From Dyadobacter sp. LHD-138 (GTDB taxonomy: Bacteria; Bacteroidota; Bacteroidia; Cytophagales; Spirosomataceae), in assembly GCF_030929615.1 (NCBI RefSeq), contig NZ_JAVFVU010000016.1, forward strand, positions 124,001 to 188,000: a DNA stretch of 64,000 nt, written 5' to 3'. Both the position numbers and the translations under genes were made by a program. A model generated the notes under the pieces. That model was not told where the DNA came from. It ran no database searches and saw only the letters and a program-made list of their open reading frames with translations. The first letter of the stretch is position 1, and each line of letters opens with the position of its first letter. Shown piece by piece: positions 9,010-17,275 of this stretch.

Positions 9010-9133
9010 GACCGTAAAAGTTTAAGAATGAGAAATAGATATAAAGTAAAAAGATTGAATTTACATGGTATACGCTGTAAAACTGGGAAATGATGATCTT
9101 GCGAAACATTATTTTAAATAACAGTCACAAAAA

Positions 9134-9805
9134 TTAGCTATCTGACTTCCTGTTCAAAGAATCCACGCCCGCTTCAATGGGTTTATACGTCGAATATTCT
9201 TCCAACAGATTTTTGTTCGCCTCCGGCAGCTGCATATCTACTTTCCAATTCATCGTAGCCGCCAGTTGAAACATCATCAACTGAACCTGGTTCGTTGCAA
9301 TCCTCGGTAAATCGCTTTGCAGCGCCTTTTCATTCATGGTTTGTTTTGCCTCATTCAGGATAGAAGTATAATCGTCACTTTGAAAACGATTAAGCCAGCC
9401 TTGCTCAATGTCATAAAATTTGTAATCCGTGTCCATCGAAAGTACTTCCGGTTCCGGGAAAAAATCAATCACCATCTTCCGCTCGGCTCCTTCCATGTGG
9501 TAACGTAATTTTCCAAAGTCATATCCCACCAGCACCTTCGCCTTGGCAATAACCAGTGCTTTTTTTTTATCCTTTATCAAGTTCCAGATATTTTTGTCGT
9601 GCTGGTAATTATAAATTTCGGTGAAGTAACCTTCTGCCATCACAACCTTAAAAACTTTTTCGATTCTTTCCAATAACACGGTCGCTTCACGTTCCGGTTC
9701 AGAACGTGTCAAATGCCTGCCGGATAAAAAATAATAGGTCCCCGCACCCAGGCTTCCTCCCAATAACAATGATAAAATAAAAAAAAGTAGTGTGCTCATG
9801 TCCAT
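9134..9805 (-). CDS. DUF4230 domain protein, membrane-anchored
   Basis: The protein begins with a single transmembrane helix (LLFFILSLLLGGSLGAGTYYFL). A ~180-residue soluble domain follows, with the DUF4230 pattern: VFKVVMAEGYFTEIYNY near the start, then KALVIAKAKVLVGYDF and the C-terminal LPRIATNQVQLMMFQL. The function of DUF4230 is unknown. The longest frame starts at 9868, but that would run across the miaA start region. The ATG at 9805 (or the one at 9799) directly precedes the membrane helix and is preferred, giving 223 residues. It is divergent from miaA with a gap of about 45 bases, so the two promoters share that gap. Confidence 0.8.
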   Translation of the reverse strand: MDMSTLLFFILSLLLGGSLGAGTYYFLSGRHLTRSEPEREATVLLERIEKVFKVVMAEGYFTEIYNYQHDKNIWNLIKDKKKALVIAKAKVLVGYDFGKLRYHMEGAERKMVIDFFPEPEVLSMDTDYKFYDIEQGWLNRFQSDDYTSILNEAKQTMNEKALQSDLPRIATNQVQLMMFQLAATMNWKVDMQLPEANKNLLEEYSTYKPIEAGVDSLNRKSDS

Positions 9806-9811
9806 GATGTG

Positions 9812-9819
9812 TATTTTTG
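9812..9819 (+). promoter_or_regulatory. -7 element (TAnnTTTG) upstream of miaA
   Basis: TATTTTTG matches the Bacteroidota -7 consensus and would start transcription near 9825. That rules out the upstream TTG at 9817 as the miaA start and favours the ATG at 9850. No TTTG -33 box is evident. Confidence 0.45.
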
Positions 9820-9849
9820 TGTTTACTAAAATCACATAAAAAGTCCAGA

Positions 9850-10773
9850 ATGCCAAACAGCCAGGCAAAATACCTGATTATCATTGCCGGTCCAACCGCG
9901 GTCGGGAAAACTGAGCTCGCGATCCGGCTTGCCCGGGCTTTTAAAACAGAAATTATCTCGGCCGATTCCCGCCAGATCTTTCGCGAGTTATCCATCGGCA
10001 CGGCAAAACCCGATGCCCATGAATTACAACAGGCAACACATCACTTTATCAATTCGCATTCCATAACGGAATCTTATAGTGCCGGAGATTTTGAGCGCGA
10101 CGCACTGACGCTGCTCGACGTACTTTTTAAAGAACACGACCATGTGATCATGACAGGTGGTTCAGGTTTATACATCAAGGCTGTTTGCGAAGGACTGGAC
10201 GCCCTCCCAGCCCCAAAGGAAGGTCTGCGGCAGCTATTGACTGATCGTCTCTTAAATGAAGGATTATTAGGCTTGCAGGAGGAGATTAAAAAAATCGATC
10301 CGGATTTTTCGGCGACAAAAGAAATTCACAATCCGCAGCGGGTCGTACGTGCACTGGAAGTTTTTCACACAACGGGTATCCCGATTTCCCAATATCAGCA
10401 AAAAAATAGCCAGAAAAGGCCCTTCAAGCAAATACTCATTGCGCTGGACAGAGATCGCGCCACACTCTATCACCGGATTGATTCCCGTATGGACATCATG
10501 CTTAAACAGGGACTGGTTGACGAAGCCAAAAGTGTTATGGCATTCCGCGATTGCCACGCACTGCAAACGGTGGGTTACAAAGAAGTGTACGGATTTCTTG
10601 ACGGACGCTACAACGAACAGGAAATGGTGAGGCTTTTAAAACAAAACTCAAGAAGATATGCCAAACGTCAGTTAACCTGGTTCAGGCATCAGGGAGATTT
10701 TAAATGGTTTCAGGCAAATGAATTTGACGACATCCTTGCCTATGTAAAAGAAGAAACCGGCTCTCATGAATGA
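9850..10773 (+). CDS. miaA: tRNA dimethylallyltransferase
   Basis: MiaA transfers a dimethylallyl group to N6 of A37 in tRNAs that read UNN codons. The 307-residue protein shows the P-loop GPTAVGKT (14-21), the ISADSRQIF motif and IGTAKP. MTGGSGLYI and the RVVRALEVF segment of the IPP-transferase family are also present. It ends with the RRYAKRQLTWFRHQ motif that contacts tRNA. The frame could open at a TTG at 9817, but the ATG at 9850 gives the normal N-terminus and lies after the candidate promoter. It is divergent from the DUF4230 gene and is followed by a strong hairpin. Confidence 0.95.
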   Translation: MPNSQAKYLIIIAGPTAVGKTELAIRLARAFKTEIISADSRQIFRELSIGTAKPDAHELQQATHHFINSHSITESYSAGDFERDALTLLDVLFKEHDHVIMTGGSGLYIKAVCEGLDALPAPKEGLRQLLTDRLLNEGLLGLQEEIKKIDPDFSATKEIHNPQRVVRALEVFHTTGIPISQYQQKNSQKRPFKQILIALDRDRATLYHRIDSRMDIMLKQGLVDEAKSVMAFRDCHALQTVGYKEVYGFLDGRYNEQEMVRLLKQNSRRYAKRQLTWFRHQGDFKWFQANEFDDILAYVKEETGSHE

Positions 10774-10802
10774 GCTGGTATGGTCATTCATGAGAGCCGG
10801 TT
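10755..10802. terminator. Long hairpin between convergent miaA and rhodanese genes
   Basis: Perfect 19-bp arms AACCGGCTCTCATGAATGA and its complement surround a 10-base loop. The left arm overlaps the miaA stop codon region. It probably ends transcripts from both sides, although T-runs are short. Confidence 0.7.
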
Positions 10803-10816
10803 CAAATATCGGTACC

Positions 10817-11122
10817 TTAAGCTTCTTCTTCCAGCGCTCTGTAAGCAAGGATTCCTCCCAAAACATTACGAACATCGGTAAAACCCAACGATTCCAGGTA
10901 TTTCTGAGCCTTTCCGCTTCTTGCACCTGAACGGCAATGGATGATAATTTCCGAATCTTTCAACGGTTCAAGTTCCGCCACGTGATCTGGCAATTCGGCA
11001 AGTGGAATCAGGATTGCACCCAGATTATCTTCTTCAAATTCATGTTCTTCACGTACGTCGTAGAAATTCAATTCTTCACCGTTATCCAGACGTTCTTTTA
11101 ATTCTTCTACTGTAATATCCAT
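10817..11122 (-). CDS. Single-domain rhodanese-like protein
   Basis: This ~101-residue cytosolic protein is one rhodanese domain. The active-site loop is HCRSGARS, with the persulfide-forming cysteine four residues into the IIIHC strand. The typical FYDVREEHEF motif and the C-terminal GF.DV.N(V/L)LGGI pattern are present. Single-domain rhodaneses move sulfane sulfur between partners, but the physiological substrate cannot be read from sequence. There are two candidate ATGs, at 11128 and 11122; MDITVEEL is the usual family N-terminus, so 11122 is chosen. It lies 31 bases after the T9SS-sorted protein gene starts its 3' end on the same strand, but upstream of nothing else, so it is probably transcribed alone. 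Confidence 0.9.
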   Translation of the reverse strand: MDITVEELKERLDNGEELNFYDVREEHEFEEDNLGAILIPLAELPDHVAELEPLKDSEIIIHCRSGARSGKAQKYLESLGFTDVRNVLGGILAYRALEEEA

Positions 11123-11153
11123 GATCATTAAGTTATATAATTCTGTTTTAGGT

Positions 11154-13034
11154 CTATTTTACTATCAACATTTTTTGTACCAAAGATCGTTTCCCATCCG
11201 ATGCTTTAAATATATACATACCGTCAGCAAGGTCTCCCAGGGAGGCCGATTGACTTCCTGTTTCAGGAATAATTGTTTTCACCAGATGACCCTGTAAAGC
11301 ATAAATTTCAATTTTTTTAACCTGACTGCTTTTCCAGTTGATCAAACCTTTATTAGGATTAGGAAAAAAGTACGCATCCTGATCTATCGCCGGTTCATTG
11401 CCAGTCACAACGCCTGCCGCTTTTCCTCCCATGTAGGGACGAATCATGATGCTGCCTTTTAAACCGGTTTCTTTTACCCATTCATTGCTCAAATTGAAAA
11501 ACACGTTTTCCTTCCCAAGTAAAGAATTCCGGTCAAAACCTATACTCAATGGTTGCTCATTAATCTGGATCCATCCCACATAAAAAGTATCAGCCAGGGC
11601 GACCGGACTGTCAAATGCATATTGAACGAAGCCGTCTCTTTGCTCGGGATATTTAGCCGTGACCGATTTTTGAACAATCATCTGATCCGGCTTCCCGTTT
11701 TTATTATTCCACACCTGAATGGTGAAAGACTGTCCTGAAACATCTTTATTGAAAGGCACAATCGACATATTGAGTCCGGCCAATGTATCAGGTTTTGCAA
11801 GCGCAAAACGCTGCACGACACGTGCCAGTCTTTGACTAATCTGCACACCATATTCGGCGGTACCGTCGTCGTAGGCATAATAGTCACTCAGAATCGCCCG
11901 CGCACTGATGGTATCATTTCTTCTTAAATCTACTGAAGGAATCGTTGTCGTTTGCTGGTCTGATGTGTTCAGCTTAAACGTATACTTAAGCTTTAATTCT
12001 TTGAGTGCACTATTTTGCTTAATGTTCGGATTAAGTGCAACCCGCTTGGTTTGCACCTCATTCCCGCCAATAATATCCGTCGTGGGCGATGTGTAAAGCT
12101 GATAAACCTCCCCGGTCACTTCATTTGCTACCGTGAAGGTATAAGTCGTAGTATTCAGGTTTTTGGCAAAATTATAAATATTCGTCTCCACCTGCGCAGC
12201 CGTTGCAAGACCGGGATTAACCCAATATTGTTTCAATGGCATGGCCGTGTATTGCTTAAAAAAGGAAGTGAGCGGCTTTCGCACCGCTAAATCCAGTACA
12301 TAACGATCATTTACAGATCTCCCTTTATTCAGATAAATATAATCCAGGTGCCAGGTATCGTAACTACCCGACCGTTTGCCATAAGTTCTGAAACGAAACT
12401 GAAACCCGTCATAGAAAAAATCAGGCTTTTGCACAGGAACCAGTTTCTGTGCAAACAAGCTGTCGTACACCATACCTTTCTGGCTCCACGCATAACGCCA
12501 CTGATTGTTTTTATCAAGAAATTCAAGCGTTAAACTATCATCGTTGTCCGGTAATTCTCCCAATCCCTTCGCAAGCCAGTGGAAACTTATATAGACCGAG
12601 TCAGCGGCTGTTAAGCCTCCCAGATTAATAGGCACCGACGTCAGCGTATCGGTTAATCCCGATGACAGCTGATTCAGATATTCATACGGGGTTCCGTTCG
12701 CGTTTAATCCGTCGAAGGTTGCCATATTCACCGATGGTTGTGTGGTTGCCATCGTATTATTAATATAAACGCCACCACCCGACATCCAGAAAGCGGGGTC
12801 GGGATATCGGGTGGCGGTTGTAGAAAAATCATCAAAAAACGGCAGACTGAGCGTAGCCTGGGTTCGGGCAGATTTCAGATCCCGGTTTTCCGGGTAGGGA
12901 CCGGTACCTATGGGAACCAGCTCGATTTGCCCAAAAACATTACCACACTGAAAAACTGCCAGCAGCAATAAGGTTATCGTCCAAAATTTAAAATTCTTTT
13001 CAATGTCTGATTTAAGGTTGTGTGCTATCTTCAT
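11154..13034 (-). CDS. T9SS type A sorted secreted protein
   Basis: The 626-residue protein has a signal peptide (WTITLLLLAVFQCGNVFG, then QIELVPIG). A long beta-rich extracellular region contains a MAM/jelly-roll-like part (LPFFDDFS, HWLAKGLGE) and a second beta domain. The C-terminal ~75 residues are a type A sorting domain: FPNPNKGLINW, KKIEIYALQGHLVKTI, LGDLADGMYIFKAS and KMLIVK. It is therefore a predicted substrate of the T9SS encoded at 3.3-8.1 kb and should end on the cell surface or outside. The longest frame starts at 13079; the ATG at 13034 is preferred because it sits just before the signal peptide. It overlaps the PASTA gene by about 23 bases, so the two are coupled. Confidence 0.85.
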   Translation of the reverse strand: MKIAHNLKSDIEKNFKFWTITLLLLAVFQCGNVFGQIELVPIGTGPYPENRDLKSARTQATLSLPFFDDFSTTATRYPDPAFWMSGGGVYINNTMATTQPSVNMATFDGLNANGTPYEYLNQLSSGLTDTLTSVPINLGGLTAADSVYISFHWLAKGLGELPDNDDSLTLEFLDKNNQWRYAWSQKGMVYDSLFAQKLVPVQKPDFFYDGFQFRFRTYGKRSGSYDTWHLDYIYLNKGRSVNDRYVLDLAVRKPLTSFFKQYTAMPLKQYWVNPGLATAAQVETNIYNFAKNLNTTTYTFTVANEVTGEVYQLYTSPTTDIIGGNEVQTKRVALNPNIKQNSALKELKLKYTFKLNTSDQQTTTIPSVDLRRNDTISARAILSDYYAYDDGTAEYGVQISQRLARVVQRFALAKPDTLAGLNMSIVPFNKDVSGQSFTIQVWNNKNGKPDQMIVQKSVTAKYPEQRDGFVQYAFDSPVALADTFYVGWIQINEQPLSIGFDRNSLLGKENVFFNLSNEWVKETGLKGSIMIRPYMGGKAAGVVTGNEPAIDQDAYFFPNPNKGLINWKSSQVKKIEIYALQGHLVKTIIPETGSQSASLGDLADGMYIFKASDGKRSLVQKMLIVK

Positions 13035-13809
13035 TTGAGGCATTTGGTTCCGCACCCGCAGGAACAACCCACAGGTCAATTACATCGCCGATACGAACTT
13101 TATTGCCTGATTCAGGATTTTGTCTTACCACGCTGCCGGGAGCCTGGCCTTCCTCAGCCGTAACTTCCATCACCTGACCAACCTTTAAACCTGCACCGAC
13201 AATCTGGATTTTGGCTTCATCCAGGGGCATTCCAATAACAGAGGGCAATTCAAACTGAGCCGTTCCCAAGCCTTCGCCTAATTCAAGATCAATTTTTGAT
13301 CCTTTGGCAATCGGTTGTCCGGGCAAGATTTCCGCACCTTTATACATTTGTCTCAAAACAGCATTTTGCGCCATATCCGGAACGTAAGAAATTGTTCCTT
13401 CTTCCAGGCCAAGACTTTTAAGCTGCATCTGCGCACTCCTGTAAGTCATATCAGTCAGCTTGGGCATTTTAATAAGCGGCGCCGTGAGCGAAACAACGGT
13501 AACGTATATTTTGCGCCCCTCTTTTACTTTGGCACCCGGTTTGGGATATTGCTGGATAACGGTCAAAGGCGGCATATTGGCTACATACGCAGAATCGACC
13601 TCATAACGCAAATCTCTGGCATCCAGGAAATCTTCCAGTTCGCTCAGATTTTTCTTACGCAAATCAGGCACCGTGATGGCTTCGCCGTGATTGGTCGTAA
13701 ACGGTAAATAAATAAAGAAAAATCCTAGAAAAAATACCAGGATAAGTGATACTACAATGCCTATATGTATGAAAAGATCCTTACGGGATTGTGTGCTAAT
13801 TTTTGCCAT
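13012..13809 (-). CDS. PASTA domain membrane protein
   Basis: The 265-residue protein has a short cytoplasmic N-terminus and one transmembrane helix (about 15-36). Three PASTA repeats follow (roughly 44-112, 113-185 and 186-255), each starting with a pattern such as TVPDLRKKNLSELEDFL, KMPKLTDMTYRSAQMQL or ELPSVIGMPLDEAKIQI. PASTA domains bind peptidoglycan fragments in kinases and penicillin-binding proteins; here there is no kinase or transpeptidase domain. It may be a stand-alone cell-wall sensor or scaffold in the periplasm. It is upstream of, and overlaps, the T9SS cargo gene, and sits downstream of riboflavin synthase on the same strand. Confidence 0.88.
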   Translation of the reverse strand: MAKISTQSRKDLFIHIGIVVSLILVFFLGFFFIYLPFTTNHGEAITVPDLRKKNLSELEDFLDARDLRYEVDSAYVANMPPLTVIQQYPKPGAKVKEGRKIYVTVVSLTAPLIKMPKLTDMTYRSAQMQLKSLGLEEGTISYVPDMAQNAVLRQMYKGAEILPGQPIAKGSKIDLELGEGLGTAQFELPSVIGMPLDEAKIQIVGAGLKVGQVMEVTAEEGQAPGSVVRQNPESGNKVRIGDVIDLWVVPAGAEPNASNEDSTQP

Positions 13810-13879
13810 GGAAATACATGATGCGGGTAATTTCTTAAAAACGGTAAAAATAGAAGGAATATTTCAAGATGCAAATAAC

Positions 13880-14473
13880 CTATGCGGTATGTGCCCCCAG
13901 AATCCTTTGTATGTATTTCCCCAGAATATCAAATTCGAGGTTTATGGTATCGCCTTCTTTTAACTGGTGAAAATTCGTAAACGCATGGGTATACGGAATA
14001 ATGGTAACCCGAAAAGCATTGTTCTCTGAATTAAAAACGGTAAGACTAACCCCGTTAATGCAGATGGAGCCTTTTTCGACCGTTACATTCCCTAATGTGG
14101 CATCGTATGTAAAGTCATACAACCAGCTGCCGTCTCTTTCTTCCACGCGCGTACACGTACCTACCTGGTCCACATGCCCTTGTACAATATGTCCGTCAAA
14201 ACGGCCGTTTGCCGGCATACAACGTTCCAGATTAACTTTGCTTCCTTCTGCCAACTTTCCCAGACTGGTCTTTTTCAAAGTTTCTTCCACGGCCGTAACC
14301 TGATAAGTATCTTCTTTAATCGACACAACCGTAAGGCAAACACCATTGTGGTTAAGGCTCTGATCAATTTTCAGTTCCGGAGTTAACGTTGAACGTAATG
14401 TGAAAGTTTTGTTCGTACCTTCTGTTTCAACTTTGATAACCTCTCCTATTGTTTCTACAATACCTGTAAACAT
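13880..14473 (-). CDS. ribE: Riboflavin synthase alpha chain
   Basis: This enzyme dismutates two 6,7-dimethyl-8-ribityllumazine molecules to riboflavin. The 197-residue protein starts MFTGIVETIG, the invariant N-terminus of the family. It has two homologous lumazine-binding barrels with matching HNGVCLTVV and INGVSLTVF strands. The motifs VNLERCMPANGRFDGHIVQGHVD and DTINLEFDILGKYIQR are also present. The frame extends 13 codons upstream to 14512, but MFTGIVE is the conserved start, so 14473 is used. Length matches the family. I see no FMN riboswitch-like structure in the 200 bases upstream. Confidence 0.95.
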   Translation of the reverse strand: MFTGIVETIGEVIKVETEGTNKTFTLRSTLTPELKIDQSLNHNGVCLTVVSIKEDTYQVTAVEETLKKTSLGKLAEGSKVNLERCMPANGRFDGHIVQGHVDQVGTCTRVEERDGSWLYDFTYDATLGNVTVEKGSICINGVSLTVFNSENNAFRVTIIPYTHAFTNFHQLKEGDTINLEFDILGKYIQRILGAHTA

Positions 14474-14679
14474 CCTGCAAAAAATGAATTGATTTCTCCC
14501 GTAAATGTACAACTTCTTTACACACCTTTTTGTTGCCGCAGGCCCTATTCCTATTATTTACTTCCCTTATCGCTTTTCAATCCCATATAGTTTACGAACT
14601 TTGTGCCGGTTAACTGGCATTCGCCTTTCTCCTGTACCCAAGTTTGTATAAACAGTTTGAGCCTAAGTGTCCTATTTTA

Positions 14680-15804
14680 ATGAAAAAAGTATTATTTATT
14701 GATCGCGACGGAACGATCATCGTCGAGCCGCCAACAGATTTTCAGGTTGATTCTCTTGAAAAATTAGAATTTTTACCAAAAGCAATTTCCAATCTTCGCA
14801 AAATAGCGGAAGAAACGGATTACGAACTGGTCATGGTAACCAACCAGGACGGACTTGGTACAAGTTCTTTTCCTGAAGACACTTTCTGGCCGGCGCAAAA
14901 TAAAATGCTTCAGACTTTAAAAGGGGAAAATATAGACTTTGCTGCGATCCATGTCGACAGAAGTTTTCCCGAGGATAACCTTCCGACAAGAAAACCCGGA
15001 ACAGGATTGTTGCAGGCTTATTTTTCGGATGAATACGATCTGGCCAACAGTTATGTGATCGGAGACCGACTGACGGATGTCCAGCTGGCAGTTAATCTGG
15101 GTTCAAAAGCCATTTTTATCGGCTCCGAACTTGCCAAAGACGGTGTTTCGGAAGAAATGAACGCTGCCGTCTCATTTGTCTCGCAAGACTGGGATGCTAT
15201 TTATGAGCATTTGAAACTGCCTGCAAGAAAGGCTTCGGTGGAAAGAAACACCAAGGAAACACAGATCAAAATTGAATTAAACCTGGATGGAAGCGGAAGA
15301 TCCGACATTCATACCGGACTAGGATTTTACGACCACATGCTTGACCAGCTGGCGCGCCATTCAGGAGCCGACCTGACGATTCATGTGGAAGGCGATTTGC
15401 ATATTGACGAACATCACACCATTGAAGATACGGCCCTGGCACTGGGCGACGCTTACCGGATTGCCATCGGCGATAAACGCGGTATCAGCCGTTATGGATT
15501 TTTATTACCCATGGATGAAGCCCTTGCGCAGGTAGCGATCGATTTCTCCGGCCGGCCCTGGCTGGTATGGGATGCAGAATTTAAAAGAGAGAAAATTGGA
15601 GAAATGCCAACGGAAATGTTTTACCATTTCTTCAAATCCTTTTCTGACACCTCATTATCCAACCTGAACATAAAAGTTGAAGGCCAGAACGAACATCATA
15701 AAATTGAATCAATCTTCAAAGGTTTTGCAAAAGCCATAAAAATGGCTGTCCGCCGTGACCTTAAAGCACTTGATTTTATGCCTTCTACCAAAGGGGTTTT
15801 ATAA
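14680..15804 (+). CDS. hisB: Bifunctional histidinol-phosphatase / imidazoleglycerol-phosphate dehydratase
   Basis: The 374-residue fusion catalyses steps 7 and 9 of histidine synthesis. The N-terminal HAD phosphatase half (about 1-165) carries the nucleophile motif [18 protein letters not shown] and the [10 protein letters not shown] motif. The C-terminal dehydratase half (about 180-374) has two metal-binding histidine-rich motifs, [12 protein letters not shown] and [14 protein letters not shown], plus the mirrored [15 protein letters not shown]. Fusion of both activities is normal for Bacteroidota and Enterobacteria. The frame opens at 14644 but [11 protein letters not shown] at 14680 is the family start. 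It is not next to other his genes in this window. Confidence 0.95.
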   Translation: MKKVLFIDRDGTIIVEPPTDFQVDSLEKLEFLPKAISNLRKIAEETDYELVMVTNQDGLGTSSFPEDTFWPAQNKMLQTLKGENIDFAAIHVDRSFPEDNLPTRKPGTGLLQAYFSDEYDLANSYVIGDRLTDVQLAVNLGSKAIFIGSELAKDGVSEEMNAAVSFVSQDWDAIYEHLKLPARKASVERNTKETQIKIELNLDGSGRSDIHTGLGFYDHMLDQLARHSGADLTIHVEGDLHIDEHHTIEDTALALGDAYRIAIGDKRGISRYGFLLPMDEALAQVAIDFSGRPWLVWDAEFKREKIGEMPTEMFYHFFKSFSDTSLSNLNIKVEGQNEHHKIESIFKGFAKAIKMAVRRDLKALDFMPSTKGVL

Positions 15805-15843
15805 TTTTTTATAGCTGGCGGACAGGCGTTCGCTTTTTTTCTT

Positions 15844-15851
15844 TATTTTTG
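15844..15851 (+). promoter_or_regulatory. -7 element upstream of the 34-codon mini-gene
   Basis: TATTTTTG fits the TAnnTTTG consensus and lies 34 bases before the mini-gene ATG. No clear -33 box is seen. It suggests that the mini-gene has its own transcript. Confidence 0.4.
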
Positions 15852-15885
15852 TCGAAATTCAAACAAGACCTAATCAGATATCATT

Positions 15886-15990
15886 ATGTATATGACGATC
15901 ATTATGATAGCGTTTTACCTGGTTCTTTTAACTTCTGCTTTTTTAGTAGGACGTTGGTTAGAGAACCACGAAAAAAGCTACAAGTCTTAA
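15886..15990 (+). CDS. Predicted 34-residue single-span membrane peptide
   Basis: A short frame encodes MYMTIIMIAFYLVLLTSAF followed by LVGRWLENHEKSYKS. Residues 4-22 are a clean hydrophobic helix with a charged C-terminal tail, typical of bacterial single-span small proteins. The stop codon runs straight into an intrinsic terminator and a -7 element lies upstream, so promoter, frame and terminator form a compact unit of about 180 bases. It would sit in the inner membrane. No family is recognised. The alternative is a small RNA with an incidental reading frame. Confidence 0.5.
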   Translation: MYMTIIMIAFYLVLLTSAFLVGRWLENHEKSYKS

Positions 15991-16022
15991 AAAAAAGGGA
16001 AGTTTTTACTTCCCTTTTTTTT
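15991..16022 (+). terminator. Intrinsic terminator after the mini-gene
   Basis: AAAAAAGGGAAGT / ACTTCCC followed by nine T residues, starting directly at the mini-gene stop codon. Confidence 0.85.
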
Positions 16023-16041
16023 ACCGTTCATCAAATAAGGC

Positions 16042-16072
16042 TTTGTTAAAAAATACCAATTCTATAATTTTG
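16042..16072 (+). promoter_or_regulatory. Bacteroidota-type promoter (TTTG-N19-TAATTTTG)
   Basis: TTTG at 16042-16045 and TAATTTTG at 16065-16072 are separated by 19 bases, an exact match to the Bacteroidota consensus TTTG-N17-23-TAnnTTTG. Transcription would begin near 16077, giving a leader of about 70 bases for the small exported protein at 16150 and possibly the carbonic anhydrase operon. Confidence 0.65.
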
Positions 16073-16149
16073 GCATACTAATAGGGGAAAATCGAACGTT
16101 TTAGCGGTATTCCCTGTTAATTTTAACATTCACCATTACCATTTGCGTT

Positions 16150-16449
16150 TTGTTTAAAACACTTTGCCTGATATTGCTTACGACCTTCCTCATCTGCAAA
16201 GCCGCAGATGTAGCAAGTCTTCTGTTGGCTAAGGATAAGGCAAAGGTTGTTTGTAACACCGGTACTTGCGATAATGAAAATGCCGAAGAAACAGAAAAGA
16301 TGGTCGATGATCAGCTTATGATCGAATCACATCTTTCTTATAATAAAATTGCAGTTTCAGTTATTCTAAAAACTGTATTCTCCTACACCGTAGTTTGTGA
16401 AAACGAGATTTACCGAAATCTTGTCTCACCCCCTCCCGAATTTGCCTAA
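16150..16449 (+). CDS. Small exported protein ending in PPPEFA
   Basis: The frame is open from 16105 and has no ATG before the signal-like segment FKTLCLILLTTFLICKA; the TTG at 16150 is the best start, giving 99 residues. After the hydrophobic N-terminus there is a cysteine pair (VVCNTGTCDN), then an amphipathic region and the terminal SPPPEFA. No family is recognised. A good consensus promoter lies ~80 bases upstream, which supports a real gene. It precedes the carbonic anhydrase/SulP pair on the same strand with a 137-base gap. Its C-terminal PPPEFA resembles PPPDLA in the 53.9-kb gene. It could be periplasmic or membrane-anchored. Confidence 0.5.
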   Translation: MFKTLCLILLTTFLICKAADVASLLLAKDKAKVVCNTGTCDNENAEETEKMVDDQLMIESHLSYNKIAVSVILKTVFSYTVVCENEIYRNLVSPPPEFA

Positions 16450-16586
16450 GTTATCTATCGATTTTTTGTACTGACATTTCAATGCCAGGCAGGATTATGT
16501 CCCATTTCGTTCCGAATTGGCACTAACCACTTTTATTCAGCTTTATGCTGTTTATTTTCTTCCAACGATAAATAATTTAGACGATC

Positions 16587-17231
16587 ATGATCAATTCATA
16601 TAGAGAGCTTTTCAGCAATAACAAAAAATGGGTAAAGGAAACCACAGACCAAAATCCTGATTTCTTCAAGAATCTTGCCGCAGGGCAATCACCGAAGTTT
16701 TTATGGATAGGCTGTTCCGATAGCCGTGTTCCTGCCAATGAAATTACCGGCACGATGCCGGGAGATATATTCGTACACAGGAATATTGCCAACATGGTGA
16801 TCCACACGGATATCAGCATGCTTAGCGTGCTGGATTACGCGGTTAATGTGCTGGAAGTAAAACATATTATTGTTTGCGGTCACTATGGCTGCGGGGGCGT
16901 TAATACCGCCATGGGCAACAAGCAGGTCGGCCTGATCGACAACTGGCTTCGCCATATCAAAGACGTGTATCGCTTCCACGAGGCTGAATTGAACGCAATT
17001 ACAGACCCTGCCAAAAGAAGCGACAGACTGGTAGAACTGAATGTTCAGGAGCAGGTTTATGATTTAACCAAAACTTCTATTGTTCAGAATGCCTGGGCCA
17101 ATGGTAAGGCTCTTCAGGTTCACGGACTTGTGTACGACATCGCCAACGGTATTCTCAAGGATCTCGACATCACCGTTGAAGATTCGAAAGAAATCGTAGG
17201 CGTGTACAAGTTAGAAACGGTGGACGTGTAA
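16587..17231 (+). CDS. can: Beta-class carbonic anhydrase
   Basis: The enzyme interconverts CO2 and bicarbonate. The 214-residue protein has the full zinc site of beta carbonic anhydrases: C43 and D45-R47 in CSDSR, and H99 with C102 in CGHYGCGG. GDIFVHRNIAN and the C-terminal VHGLVYDI motif are also present. It is cytosolic, with no signal peptide. The stop is 44 bases before the SulP transporter on the same strand. The pairing of a carbonic anhydrase with a SulP anion transporter is a known bicarbonate-uptake arrangement, so this protein probably handles imported bicarbonate. The ATG at 16587 gives the usual family N-terminus. Confidence 0.95.
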   Translation: MINSYRELFSNNKKWVKETTDQNPDFFKNLAAGQSPKFLWIGCSDSRVPANEITGTMPGDIFVHRNIANMVIHTDISMLSVLDYAVNVLEVKHIIVCGHYGCGGVNTAMGNKQVGLIDNWLRHIKDVYRFHEAELNAITDPAKRSDRLVELNVQEQVYDLTKTSIVQNAWANGKALQVHGLVYDIANGILKDLDITVEDSKEIVGVYKLETVDV

Positions 17232-17275
17232 TCTAAAATATCAAGTAACCGTAATTCATTTTTTGAATAGCTCCC

